From: UM-FILTER-39-64 sp964367055
GTDB taxonomy: Bacteria > Patescibacteriota > Minisyncoccia > UBA6257 > UBA9933
Length of the DNA stretch: 25,841 bases
Assembly: GCA_964367055.1 (NCBI GenBank)
Contig: CAYIWD010000006.1
Span: forward strand, 1 to 25,841
Direction of reading: 5' to 3'
Positions 5,446-12,881 of this stretch are shown here, piece by piece. Every line of letters starts with the position of its first letter. Within the stretch, counting starts at the first letter, position 1. Under the pieces are notes generated by a model. That model did not search any database, was not told the origin of the DNA, and worked only from the letters and a program-made list of their open reading frames with translations. The position numbers and the translations under genes are program-made.

Positions 5446-8400
5446 CTACAACTCTATCGCTTGCTGGCAAATAAATTTCGGCTCATTGTTTCGCCAAGAT
5501 AATCTGCCGCTTATAATAACTATATTATTCTCCCGCCAAACAGTCGGATTTTTCGCCAGGGTGTCGCTAAAAACAATCACTTCCAAAACGCCTGTTAAAT
5601 CTTCAATTGTGACAAATAAAATCGGCTGACCCACTCTACTTACAATCCGCTTAACTTTTAAAATTACGCCGCCAATTCTGTAATCATTGCCATTAGATTG
5701 TTTTTCGCTGGCTAATATTCCTTTAATAGGTTTAACTCTGTAACTATTAAGTTTTTCATGATATTGATTTAATGGATGGCCAGAAATATAAAGACCCAAT
5801 AGTTCTCTTTCCCAGGCAAGTCTTTCTTTCAAAACAGAATTGCGCGAGCTAGGCGCAGACTGACGTAGAAATTCAGGTGAATGATAATTTGTTCCAAAGA
5901 GACCAGCTTGAGACGAATTCTGTGCTTTTTTTATGTTTTGGCAAAAAGAAAGAATGCTTTCTAAATTCGCCAGAAGATCTAGCCGTTGAATGTTTAAAGA
6001 ATCAAAAACTCCGACCTTAATTAAACTTTCCAATGATTTTTTATTTAAATCTTTATGCCGCACCCGGCATAAAAAATCGTTTAAATCCTGAAAGGGTCCG
6101 CCGCGCTGTCTTTCTTCAATCATCGCTTCCACAATATTAACCCCGACATTTTTAATTGCCAAAAGTCCGAAACGGATGTTTTCTTCTTCAGGCACAAAAT
6201 TGACAAAACTTTTGTTGACGTCAGGCGCTAAAACTTTTACCCCGCTTTTTTGCGATTCACTAACTAAATAGGCAATTCTTTCAATGTCGCCGGAGTCGGC
6301 GTTTAAAAGAGCAGTCATAAATTCAATCGGATAATGGCTTTTAAGATAAGCAGTGCGATAGGCGATTAAAGCGTAGCAAGCTGCATGGCTTCTATTAAAT
6401 CCATAGCGCGCGAAAGGCGGAAAAAGTTCCCAGATTTTTTTAGCGGTCACTTCGTCAATTCCATTTTCTAACATTCCTTTAATCAACCTTTCTTTTTGTG
6501 CTTCAAGTAGAACCTTTATCTTTTTGCCTATAGCTTTTCTTAGGGTGTCTGCTTCAGCCAAAGTGAACCCCGCTAAGTCGCGGGCAATTCTCATCATTTG
6601 CTCCTGATAAATGCCGATGCCGTATGTTTTTTCAAGAATCGGCTCAAGCCTTGGATGAAGGTATTGGACTTTTTCCCGGCCGTGTTTGCGATTAATAAAT
6701 GAAGGAATTAGCTCCATGGGTCCCGGACGATAAAGAGCGACCATCGCGATAATATCTTCTAATTCAGTCGGTTTTAATTCTTTTAAATAGCGCCGCATGC
6801 CCGATGATTCCAGTTGGAAGACTCCTGTTGTGTCGGCTTCCTGAAGCAGTTTAAAAACTTTTTTATCATCAAGCGGAATTTTTGACATATCAATAGTCTC
6901 ATCGTGAATTTCTTTAACCAAGCGAATGGTCTCTTCAATAGTAGTTAAGTTCTTAAGACCCAGTAAATCCATTTTTAGGATACCCAAATCCTCAATGCTA
7001 TGCATTTCAAATTGAGTGATGATGATATTTTCATCTTGCGGCGCTCTTTGAAGTGGTACGTAATCAGTTAGGGGGTCTTTACTTATAACAATGCCGCAAG
7101 CGTGAACAGAAGCATGTCTAGCCACGCCCTCTAGGTGCTGCGCCGCGTCAATTACTTTTTTAGCATCAGGATTGTTTTGATAAAGTTCTTTTAATTCCGG
7201 AACATTCTCTAAAGATTTTTCTAGCCACCCCGTTTTCATTCCTTGAGTGGGATTAAAAGGAATAAGTTTGGAAAGCATATCACATAAACCATAATTCATT
7301 CCTAAAGCCCGGCCAGCGTCGCGAATCGCGGCTCTTGCTGCCATTGTGCCAAAAGTGATAATTTGAGCGACTCTTTCTTCGCCGTATTTTTGCCTAATGT
7401 AAGCGAAAACTTCATCACGCCTTACATCGGTAAAATCCAAGTCAATATCAGGCATAGAAATTCTGTCCGGATTTAAAAATCTTTCAAAAAGCAAATCATA
7501 TTTTAATGGGTCAATGTCGGTAATGCCTAAAACATAAGAAACCAAACTGCCGGCGGCCGAACCCCTACCCGGACCAACCACGATGCCTCTTTCTTTTGCC
7601 CAAATTACAAAGTCTTGAACAATCAAAAAATAATCGGCAAAACCGGTTTTTTCAATCACGGCTAATTCATAATCCAATCTTTGAGTTATTTTCGCGTCAG
7701 CCACTTCAAATCGCGACATCAATCTTTCATCAATTAATTTTTTAAGATAATCAATGGCTGAATTTTCTCCTTCGGGTAAAGGAAAAGCGGGCAAAAGAAT
7801 TTGATTTAAAATTAAGTTAACATTACAGCGTTCGCTGATTTTAACCGTGTTTTCAATCGCTTCGGGCAAATCCTTGAAAAATTCCAGCATCTGTTCTTGG
7901 CTTCGCATTGAAAAGTCTTCGGCTTTCATGCTGAGGCGATTTTCATCTGATGTTTTATTGTTTGTTTGGACAGCTAAAAGAATATCTTGGTATTCGGCAT
8001 CTTCCGGTTTGGCATAATGAATATCTTGGGTGGCGATAAGTGGCGCGGAAGTAATTTCAGAAAGTTTTTTAAGCCCTTCATTAACTTTGATTGTTTCCGG
8101 AATATTCGGATGATGGCTGATTTCCAGAAAAAAATTTTCCGAGCCAAAAATTTCCTGATATTCTTTTATTGTTTTTTCCGCTTGTTCAAAATTGTTTTTT
8201 AAAATCAATTGCGGAATTTCGCCAGCTAGACAAGACGAAAGCGCGATAATGCCTTCGTGATACTCGCGCAAAATTTCCTTATCAACTCTGGGCCGATAAT
8301 AAAAACCTTCTAAGTGAGATTTAGTTATCAGCTTAATAATATTTTTCCAGCCAAGATTATTTTCCGCTAAAAGAATTAAATGAAAATAGTTGTCATCAAT

Positions 8401-8640
8401 TTTCGCTTGCTTATCAAAACGCGAGCGGGGCGCCACATATGTTTCTACTCCTAAAATCGGTTTAATTTCCGCTTTGATAGCTTTCTTATAAAATTCTATT
8501 GCTCCATAAAGATTGCCATGGTCGGTTAAGGCTAACGCTTTCATCCCTAATTTTTTAGCGCGGTCAACTAAGTCGTCAATTTTAGCTAAGCCGTCTAAGA
8601 GGGAATAATGTGAGTGGGTGTGCAAGTGAACGAATTTCAT
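5446..8640 (-). CDS. dnaE: DNA polymerase III subunit alpha (replicative polymerase)
   Basis: Complete 1064-residue DnaE1-type polymerase. The N-terminal PHP domain (1 to about 250) keeps metal-site motifs HLHTHSHYS, LTDHGN, GVETYV, SHHP and DIHYA, so an intrinsic 3'-5' exonuclease is possible. The palm contains GPGRGSAAGS (356-364) and the catalytic PDIDLDF with Asp400 and Asp402; a third acid likely lies in KMDLLGLKNL. Fingers and the beta-binding region follow (RPGPMELIPSFINRKHG, YQEQMMRIA, FARYGFNRSHAACYALIAYRTAYLK, HhH at RHKDLNKKSLESLIKVGVFD). The C-terminal OB fold ends the protein (IGGVILKVKRIVSRVGQPILFVTIEDLTG). A consensus promoter sits just upstream. The gene stands alone, followed by the inverted-repeat element. 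Confidence 0.97.
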   Translation of the reverse strand: MKFVHLHTHSHYSLLDGLAKIDDLVDRAKKLGMKALALTDHGNLYGAIEFYKKAIKAEIKPILGVETYVAPRSRFDKQAKIDDNYFHLILLAENNLGWKNIIKLITKSHLEGFYYRPRVDKEILREYHEGIIALSSCLAGEIPQLILKNNFEQAEKTIKEYQEIFGSENFFLEISHHPNIPETIKVNEGLKKLSEITSAPLIATQDIHYAKPEDAEYQDILLAVQTNNKTSDENRLSMKAEDFSMRSQEQMLEFFKDLPEAIENTVKISERCNVNLILNQILLPAFPLPEGENSAIDYLKKLIDERLMSRFEVADAKITQRLDYELAVIEKTGFADYFLIVQDFVIWAKERGIVVGPGRGSAAGSLVSYVLGITDIDPLKYDLLFERFLNPDRISMPDIDLDFTDVRRDEVFAYIRQKYGEERVAQIITFGTMAARAAIRDAGRALGMNYGLCDMLSKLIPFNPTQGMKTGWLEKSLENVPELKELYQNNPDAKKVIDAAQHLEGVARHASVHACGIVISKDPLTDYVPLQRAPQDENIIITQFEMHSIEDLGILKMDLLGLKNLTTIEETIRLVKEIHDETIDMSKIPLDDKKVFKLLQEADTTGVFQLESSGMRRYLKELKPTELEDIIAMVALYRPGPMELIPSFINRKHGREKVQYLHPRLEPILEKTYGIGIYQEQMMRIARDLAGFTLAEADTLRKAIGKKIKVLLEAQKERLIKGMLENGIDEVTAKKIWELFPPFARYGFNRSHAACYALIAYRTAYLKSHYPIEFMTALLNADSGDIERIAYLVSESQKSGVKVLAPDVNKSFVNFVPEEENIRFGLLAIKNVGVNIVEAMIEERQRGGPFQDLNDFLCRVRHKDLNKKSLESLIKVGVFDSLNIQRLDLLANLESILSFCQNIKKAQNSSQAGLFGTNYHSPEFLRQSAPSSRNSVLKERLAWERELLGLYISGHPLNQYHEKLNSYRVKPIKGILASEKQSNGNDYRIGGVILKVKRIVSRVGQPILFVTIEDLTGVLEVIVFSDTLAKNPTVWRENNIVIISGRLSWRNNEPKFICQQAIEL

Positions 8641-8652
8641 AGTATCGCCATC

Positions 8653-8681
8653 ATTATAGTTTAACTGGTTAAAAATTTCAA
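8653..8681 (-). promoter_or_regulatory. Promoter of dnaE
   Basis: Minus-strand TTGAAA (8681-8676), 17-nt spacer, TATAAT (8658-8653), then 12 nt to the ATG at 8640, so the leader would be about 5 nt. It diverges from the promoter at 8702. Confidence 0.75.
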
Positions 8682-8701
8682 AAATAAATTTTATGAAAAA
8701 T

Positions 8702-8731
8702 TTGACATATTTTAATAAGGTGTGCTACTTT
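8702..8731 (+). promoter_or_regulatory. Promoter of the 8784 gene
   Basis: TTGACA (8702-8707), 18-nt spacer, TACTTT (8726-8731) preceded by TGC, giving an extended -10. It leaves a leader of about 45 nt that carries the Shine-Dalgarno. Confidence 0.6.
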
Positions 8732-8783
8732 AACGACAGCAATATTATAAAATTAATATAGGATAGAAAAGGAGGTGATTTAA

Positions 8784-9914
8784 GTGGAAGTGAAATTTGA
8801 CGAAGAAACGGGATTTGAAGTTTTTAAGATTATTGGAGATTTATGGAAAGAGAAGAGAGATATCTTTGGGGGTGTTGTTTTGCCGCAAGACCGCTATGTA
8901 CCGAAGATTTACGATGATAAAAATTACGCAAATTGGCTGTTTTATGCGGCTTTGCCCATGCGAGGGGGTTTAATTAGTGAAGACCCTTTCAAGTGGCTTT
9001 TAGCTTTATGGGAATCTTTCCCAGAAATGTTTGACCCCAAAAGTATTTCCGAAAAGTGGTCACCGGAAAAAATCGGAGAGGCTTTTAGGCTAGTAACACC
9101 GGCTATTCTTAAGGGGAATGGCACGGGCGAAAAAGGCGGCGCTGGTGCTCTAAGTTATAAGATGGGGGAACATCCGAAAGCATGGTATGAAAATTCTCTA
9201 ACTCTTCATCGTTATTGGGGTGGAGATATTAGAAACGTTTTTTGGGGATGCTTGGATTTTGAGGAAGCATTTAGGAGGATTGATTATTATAAATCCGAGG
9301 TTGGCTTTAAAGGAATGAGAAGAAAAATTTTTTCTCTCTTAGTAATTTGGCTACAAGAGAAAAAAGTTATTTCTGTATTCCCGACGCCAATTCCGATTGA
9401 CTTTCACGCGCTACGGGTGATGATAGCCACTGGTATTATTCGGTTTGAAAAAGTGGCGAAACCATTTGTGCGAAAGAACGAAAAACATCCACTCCAGCTT
9501 GAGGGAAAATTATCGCTCCGCATTTCAGAAAGATTTATAGACGCGGTGGCGAAATGGACGCAGAAATTTCTCTGGAAGTCTAGGTTATCTCACCTTGAGG
9601 TAAATCCGGGTTTATGGGTTCTAAGCAGGAATCTCTGTGCCGAGCATTTTCAGACATCGGCGCGCAAAGGAAGAAAATCTTTTGTCGAAGCGGACGATCT
9701 TTTGGCTGGTTCTTGGCCTAAGACGTATAAGAATCCTTGTGGTTATTGCCCGATTGAAAATCATTGCAAATGGATAATTCCTTCGGCGCCGTATTACCAA
9801 TGGGGATTACTCATCAGATTAGGCGAAAGAGTTTCATATCCGGTTAATCAGTTACCCGGAATTGACTGGACAAAGTTTATTCCTTACAAGCCCCGCAAAA
9901 ACTCGCGGAGATAG
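8784..9914 (+). CDS. Divergent HhH-GPD / Fe-S cluster DNA glycosylase-like protein
   Basis: 376 residues, GTG start fixed by a near-perfect Shine-Dalgarno (AGGAGGTGAT, about 7 nt upstream). Residues 175-181 (FKGMRRK) followed by hydrophobics, and PIDFHALRV (204-212), line up with the endonuclease III pattern GVGRKTA...VDTHVLRV, so Lys181 and Asp206 would be the catalytic Lys and Asp. The C-terminus carries CGYCPIENHC, Cys319-x2-Cys322-x5-Cys328, and an upstream Cys285, matching the spacing of the last three ligands of the MutY/Nth Fe-S loop. That makes a base-excision or base-salvage glycosylase likely; substrate unknown. The first ligand is 33 residues away rather than 6. The N-terminal 150 residues match nothing I know. 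Stand-alone cassette with its own promoter and terminator. Confidence 0.6.
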   Translation: MEVKFDEETGFEVFKIIGDLWKEKRDIFGGVVLPQDRYVPKIYDDKNYANWLFYAALPMRGGLISEDPFKWLLALWESFPEMFDPKSISEKWSPEKIGEAFRLVTPAILKGNGTGEKGGAGALSYKMGEHPKAWYENSLTLHRYWGGDIRNVFWGCLDFEEAFRRIDYYKSEVGFKGMRRKIFSLLVIWLQEKKVISVFPTPIPIDFHALRVMIATGIIRFEKVAKPFVRKNEKHPLQLEGKLSLRISERFIDAVAKWTQKFLWKSRLSHLEVNPGLWVLSRNLCAEHFQTSARKGRKSFVEADDLLAGSWPKTYKNPCGYCPIENHCKWIIPSAPYYQWGLLIRLGERVSYPVNQLPGIDWTKFIPYKPRKNSRR

Positions 9915-9949
9915 GCGCTATTGGTTTTAAGAACTGATAGCGCCTTTAA
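9914..9949 (+). terminator. Terminator of the 8784 gene
   Basis: GGCGCTAT (9914-9921) pairs with ATAGCGCC (9937-9944), followed by TTTAAATTT. The hairpin overlaps the last base of the stop codon; the U-run is interrupted. Confidence 0.6.
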
Positions 9950-9951
9950 AT

Positions 9952-9980
9952 TTGACAAAGTTTAAATCAATTAATAGACT
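9952..9980 (+). promoter_or_regulatory. Promoter of the 10049 gene
   Basis: TTGACA (9952-9957), 17-nt spacer, TAGACT (9975-9980), starting directly after the preceding terminator. Confidence 0.55.
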
Positions 9981-10048
9981 AAATTTAGAATTTTGTAAAA
10001 TCCATATTGCTGAATAAGAAAAAAAATAAAATAGAGAGGAGGTGAAAA

Positions 10049-11056
10049 GTGATGAACGGAATACACCCAGCGATGATTCCAATTTTGGTGCAGCGTGATG
10101 TTGACTTAGTAAAGAAAGAGGCAAAAATTGTTATAAATCTTTCCACTTTAAATTTAATCCGCAATCCAAAGCCGGGCATTAACTTAATAGCCATCATCGG
10201 CCCAGGAGAATTTCTCGGTAGAAAATACCGAGAAGCATTACTTTGCGAGATAGGTTTGGGGCGGTCTAGATCCTACCATGATGCCCAAAGGCCAAAAGAT
10301 TCTAAACTGAACGAGAGCAGATGGGTGGAGAAGCGCCGAAAATGGTTTTTTTTAAACAAAGAGGAATATTTGGTGGTCGCGCCCCTGATATTTGAAATTC
10401 TTCAGGAGTTGACGGACAAAAAGGTCGCTACTTGGAAACATAATTTCTACAGCGATGATCCGTTCTTGCTCCCGACGCCGAGAAACTACTTCTCGCGTCA
10501 TCAGAAAAAACTTCATCAGTCAATTTCGATGAGGCCTCAGCGCACAGGAATAAGATTTGCTGTCTCAAAGAAAGATGAATTCCTTGTTCGGGACATTTAT
10601 TGGGCGGCGTTAAACAATTTAGATTTAAAAATCCATCTAAACGGCTTGGCAAAGTTTATCGATTTATATTTAAGTCCGTATAAAAAGCAAAGACCCTTAA
10701 GACGCCGTTTCTCGAAATTAAAGAGAGTTGTAAGGGTAAAAAGAACTTGTCTATCCTTGCTGTCTAAGAGGGGGGCATATCTTCTTCCGGAGCTTTTAAA
10801 ATGCCTGCCAAAAGGACAAAGAAATCCTCTTTGGCCGCACCTTGTTTATCTGCTTGGATATGGTGGAAGCGCAACAAAGGAGAGACGTTTGGCTGATTCT
10901 GCTCTCCCTGACTCCAAGAACAGAGTTGGAAATTTAGAGGTAAAAATTACAACCGGCCTGTTCGGCAAGTATGGAAAGCAAGGGGATATGCTTATCAGGG
11001 ACCATATTGTTTTTGAGGTTTTACCCAGTTATTATAGTCATAATCAAGCATCTTAG
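10049..11056 (+). CDS. Hypothetical protein, unknown family
   Basis: About 335 residues with no family that I recognise. AGGAGGTGA (10037-10045) serves GTG 10049 (6 nt) or ATG 10052 (9 nt). The N-terminal third is predicted alpha/beta (MIPILVQRDVDLVKKEAKIVINLSTLNLIRNPKPGINLIAIIGPGEFLG). The middle is basic and aromatic. A strongly basic stretch around residues 210-235 (KKQRPLRRRFSKLKRVVRVKR) may bind nucleic acid. The C-terminus ends with GNLEVKITTGLFGKYGKQGDMLIRDHIVFEVL. There is no signal peptide or membrane segment. It has its own promoter and terminator and follows the glycosylase-like gene on the same strand, but separate signals argue against a single transcript. Confidence 0.75.
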   Translation: MMNGIHPAMIPILVQRDVDLVKKEAKIVINLSTLNLIRNPKPGINLIAIIGPGEFLGRKYREALLCEIGLGRSRSYHDAQRPKDSKLNESRWVEKRRKWFFLNKEEYLVVAPLIFEILQELTDKKVATWKHNFYSDDPFLLPTPRNYFSRHQKKLHQSISMRPQRTGIRFAVSKKDEFLVRDIYWAALNNLDLKIHLNGLAKFIDLYLSPYKKQRPLRRRFSKLKRVVRVKRTCLSLLSKRGAYLLPELLKCLPKGQRNPLWPHLVYLLGYGGSATKERRLADSALPDSKNRVGNLEVKITTGLFGKYGKQGDMLIRDHIVFEVLPSYYSHNQAS

Positions 11057-11057
11057 C

Positions 11058-11103
11058 GCCCATTTTCTGAAATCTAGCAGTTTTCAGGAAATGGGCCATT
11101 TTT
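11058..11103 (+). terminator. Terminator of the 10049 gene
   Basis: GCCCATTTTCTGAAA (from 11058) pairs with TTTTCAGGAAATGGGC (to 11096) as a long stem with a small internal mismatch, followed by CATTTTT. It lies just upstream of the rnhB promoter. Confidence 0.8.
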
Positions 11104-11112
11104 ATTTTAAAA

Positions 11113-11121
11113 TGCTAAAAT
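11113..11121 (+). promoter_or_regulatory. Extended -10 promoter of rnhB, leaderless
   Basis: TGC-TAAAAT (TAAAAT at 11116-11121) ends 7 nt before the ATG at 11129, the same geometry as miaA. Confidence 0.6.
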
Positions 11122-11128
11122 TAATAAA

Positions 11129-11800
11129 ATGCCTAAGCTAAAATATAAGTATGTTATAGGTATAGATGAAGTTGGTAGGGGAGCGCTAGCGGGACCAGTA
11201 ACGGTAGCAGCGCTACTGCTACCGCATAATTTCTCTCCCTGCGGGAGACCTCCCGAAGGGAGGCAATTTCCAATTTCTAATTTCCAAAAAAAATATAAAA
11301 TCAAATTAAAAGATTCTAAAAAATTGTCTCGAAAACAGAGAGAAATTTGGTTTAAATGGATTAAAAACTATTCTAATATTCTTAAGAATATTAGAATAGT
11401 TTACGCGGTGGCAAGTGTGTCGCCGAAAATAATTGATAAAATAAATATTTCCAATGCCGCCAATTTAGCCGCCACTAGCGCCCTTAAGGCGCTAATTAAG
11501 AATTACAAATTAAGAATTAAGAATTGCCTAGTTTATTTAGATGGCGGGTTGTTTCTTAATTCTAAATTCTGCATTCTTAATTCCACCACAGTGGTTAAGG
11601 GCGACGAAAAAATTCCGGCAATTTCATTAGCTTCAATCGTTGCTAAAGTCAGTCGCGACAGAATGATGAGGAAACTTCATAAAAAATATCCGCAGTATGA
11701 TTTTATCAATAATGTCGGCTACGGCACTAAAAAACATATTTCTGCGATTAAAAAATATGGTCGTTTGCCGATTCATCGAAAAAGTTTTATGATTAAATAA
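11129..11800 (+). CDS. rnhB: Ribonuclease HII, carrying several repeat-derived insertions
   Basis: RNase HII removes ribonucleotides from RNA-DNA hybrids. Conserved motifs are IDEVGRGALAGPV (first catalytic Asp-Glu), KDSKKLS, VYLDGG (third acid), VKGDEKIPAISLASIVAKVSRDRMM and the C-terminal YDFINNVGYGTKKH. At 223 aa it is slightly long, and the excess coincides with repeats. Residues 35-46 (SPCGRPPEGRQ) are the 36-nt palindromic unit also found in pheT. About 80-91 (KNYSNILKNIRIV) are a 38-bp perfect palindrome. The segments either side of VYLDGG are 30-nt inverted arms. Catalytic residues are all kept, so it is probably active. First gene of an operon: 2 nt before mreC. Confidence 0.95.
   Translation: MPKLKYKYVIGIDEVGRGALAGPVTVAALLLPHNFSPCGRPPEGRQFPISNFQKKYKIKLKDSKKLSRKQREIWFKWIKNYSNILKNIRIVYAVASVSPKIIDKINISNAANLAATSALKALIKNYKLRIKNCLVYLDGGLFLNSKFCILNSTTVVKGDEKIPAISLASIVAKVSRDRMMRKLHKKYPQYDFINNVGYGTKKHISAIKKYGRLPIHRKSFMIK
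11232..11266. repeat. Palindromic repeat unit, copy 1 (in rnhB)
   Basis: Two back-to-back hairpins, CTCCC-TGC-GGGAG and CCTCCC-GAA-GGGAGG. The unit matches the copy in pheT (13120-13154) except for one base in about 35. Here it is read as SPCGRPPEGRQ. Confidence 0.85.
11365..11402. repeat. 38-bp perfect palindrome in rnhB (family copy 1)
   Basis: Half-site AAACTATTCTAATATTCTT (11365-11383) is followed directly by its exact reverse complement. Related palindromes occur at 23788-23823 and 24103-24136. Here it is read in frame as part of KNYSNILKNIRIV. Confidence 0.85.
11494..11582. repeat. Pair of 30-nt inverted arms around the RNase HII DGG motif
   Basis: The left arm 11494-11523 and the reverse complement of 11553-11582 are nearly identical. 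Both are built from AATTAAGAA-type units. Between them lies the codon stretch for CLVYLDGG. They are low-complexity AT repeats encoding YKLRIKN and FLNSKFCILNS. Confidence 0.65.
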
Positions 11801-11802
11801 AC

Positions 11803-12444
11803 ATGCGACGCTACTTTCTTATTGGTCTAATAATTTTGTTGGTTGGAGGAATATATCTGACCGATTTTTTTATTTCCAAACAGCGTTATTTTGACGAAAA
11901 TTTATCTCTTAAACAGGAGAATGAAAATTTAAAAGCACAAATGCAAATGCTGCAATCCTTGATGCCGAGAGTTGAGGGATTAGTTAGTAACTATCTGACA
12001 GTTGGAGTATTTTCCACTTATCCTTTTAATATTAAAAATCAAATTACGGTTAATGCCGGCGAAAATCAAGGAATAAAAAAAATGATGACTGCGACTGTCG
12101 GCGAAAATCTTTTATTAGGTCAGGTAATAAATGTTTTTCCTGGCTACAGTGTGATTGAAACAATTTTTGACCCCAATTTTCAGTTGTCGGTAAGAGTTGG
12201 AGAAGCCCAAATTAACGGGCTTTTTCAAGGTGGTAATGAACCAAAAATGACATTAATTGAAAAAAGCAAGCCGATTAAAGTAGGCGATGTTGTTTATGTT
12301 GCCAGTCAAGAATTTCCTTACGGCTTAAAAATCGGCGAGGTAAACGAAATTAAAGAAAGCACAGCAGGTGTTTTTAAAGAAGCAACTTTAACAATGCCTT
12401 TTAATATAAATGAACTGAGAGAAATTAATATTATTATAAAATGA
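11803..12444 (+). CDS. mreC: Rod shape-determining protein MreC
   Basis: Bitopic cell-shape protein of the elongasome that organises peptidoglycan synthesis outside the membrane. It has an N-terminal membrane anchor (residues about 4-22, YFLIGLIILLVGGIYLTDFF), a coiled-coil stretch (about 30-55, NLSLKQENENLKAQMQML) and a beta-rich extracellular domain with GQVINVFPGYSVIETIFDPNFQLSVRVG and KPIKVGDVVYVASQE, typical of the tandem beta-barrels. At 213 aa it is somewhat short. The ATG follows the rnhB stop by 2 nt with no Shine-Dalgarno, so it is translated from the rnhB transcript. Its last bases overlap the next gene by 4 nt (ATGA). Confidence 0.88.
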   Translation: MRRYFLIGLIILLVGGIYLTDFFISKQRYFDENLSLKQENENLKAQMQMLQSLMPRVEGLVSNYLTVGVFSTYPFNIKNQITVNAGENQGIKKMMTATVGENLLLGQVINVFPGYSVIETIFDPNFQLSVRVGEAQINGLFQGGNEPKMTLIEKSKPIKVGDVVYVASQEFPYGLKIGEVNEIKESTAGVFKEATLTMPFNINELREINIIIK

Positions 12445-12881
12445 AGTTAATTTTTCTTGTTTTAATAGTCGGTTTATTAACTTTTTTACAGGCTTTTGGT
12501 TTTTCGGTTCTTGGCGTTAAGCCGAATTTAGCTTTAGCGGCGATTATTACCGCCTCTTTTTTTATTGCCAATATTTGGCAAGGATTTTTGCTAGTGGCTT
12601 TGGCATCTTTTATTTTAAAATTTTCGCCTGGCTTTGAAAGCGGAATTTTACTTTTATCATTAATTGGCGTCGGAGCAAATATCGTGAAAAAATACCATCC
12701 TTGGCATTATTTTTTTGGTAATTTAATTTCGATTGCCCTGGGAACGTTTATTTTTTATCTTTTTTTGGGAACTAATTTAATTACGTCTCCAATTTTTTTA
12801 AAAGAATTGGCTTTAAATTTGACAGCAGGAATGATAATCTTTGCTTTTTTGACTCTTTTATGCGATAATAAATTTACATGA
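12441..12881 (+). CDS. Small membrane protein, probable MreD-like
   Basis: 146 residues, almost entirely hydrophobic, with about five membrane segments (near 1-20, 27-50, 52-78, 88-108 and 120-140) and few charged residues. The sequence is too divergent to prove MreD by eye. However, its size, topology and position directly after mreC with a 4-nt overlap fit MreD, the membrane partner of MreC in the rod complex. It overlaps pheT by 4 nt as well, so all three are translationally coupled. Confidence 0.65.
   Translation: MKLIFLVLIVGLLTFLQAFGFSVLGVKPNLALAAIITASFFIANIWQGFLLVALASFILKFSPGFESGILLLSLIGVGANIVKKYHPWHYFFGNLISIALGTFIFYLFLGTNLITSPIFLKELALNLTAGMIIFAFLTLLCDNKFT

Noticed and set aside
5286..5474. 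Open frame across the GC-rich element (62 codons)
   Set aside because: It translates the GCGAGC repeats into Arg/Ala/Ser-rich nonsense, has no ribosome site and runs into dnaE antisense.
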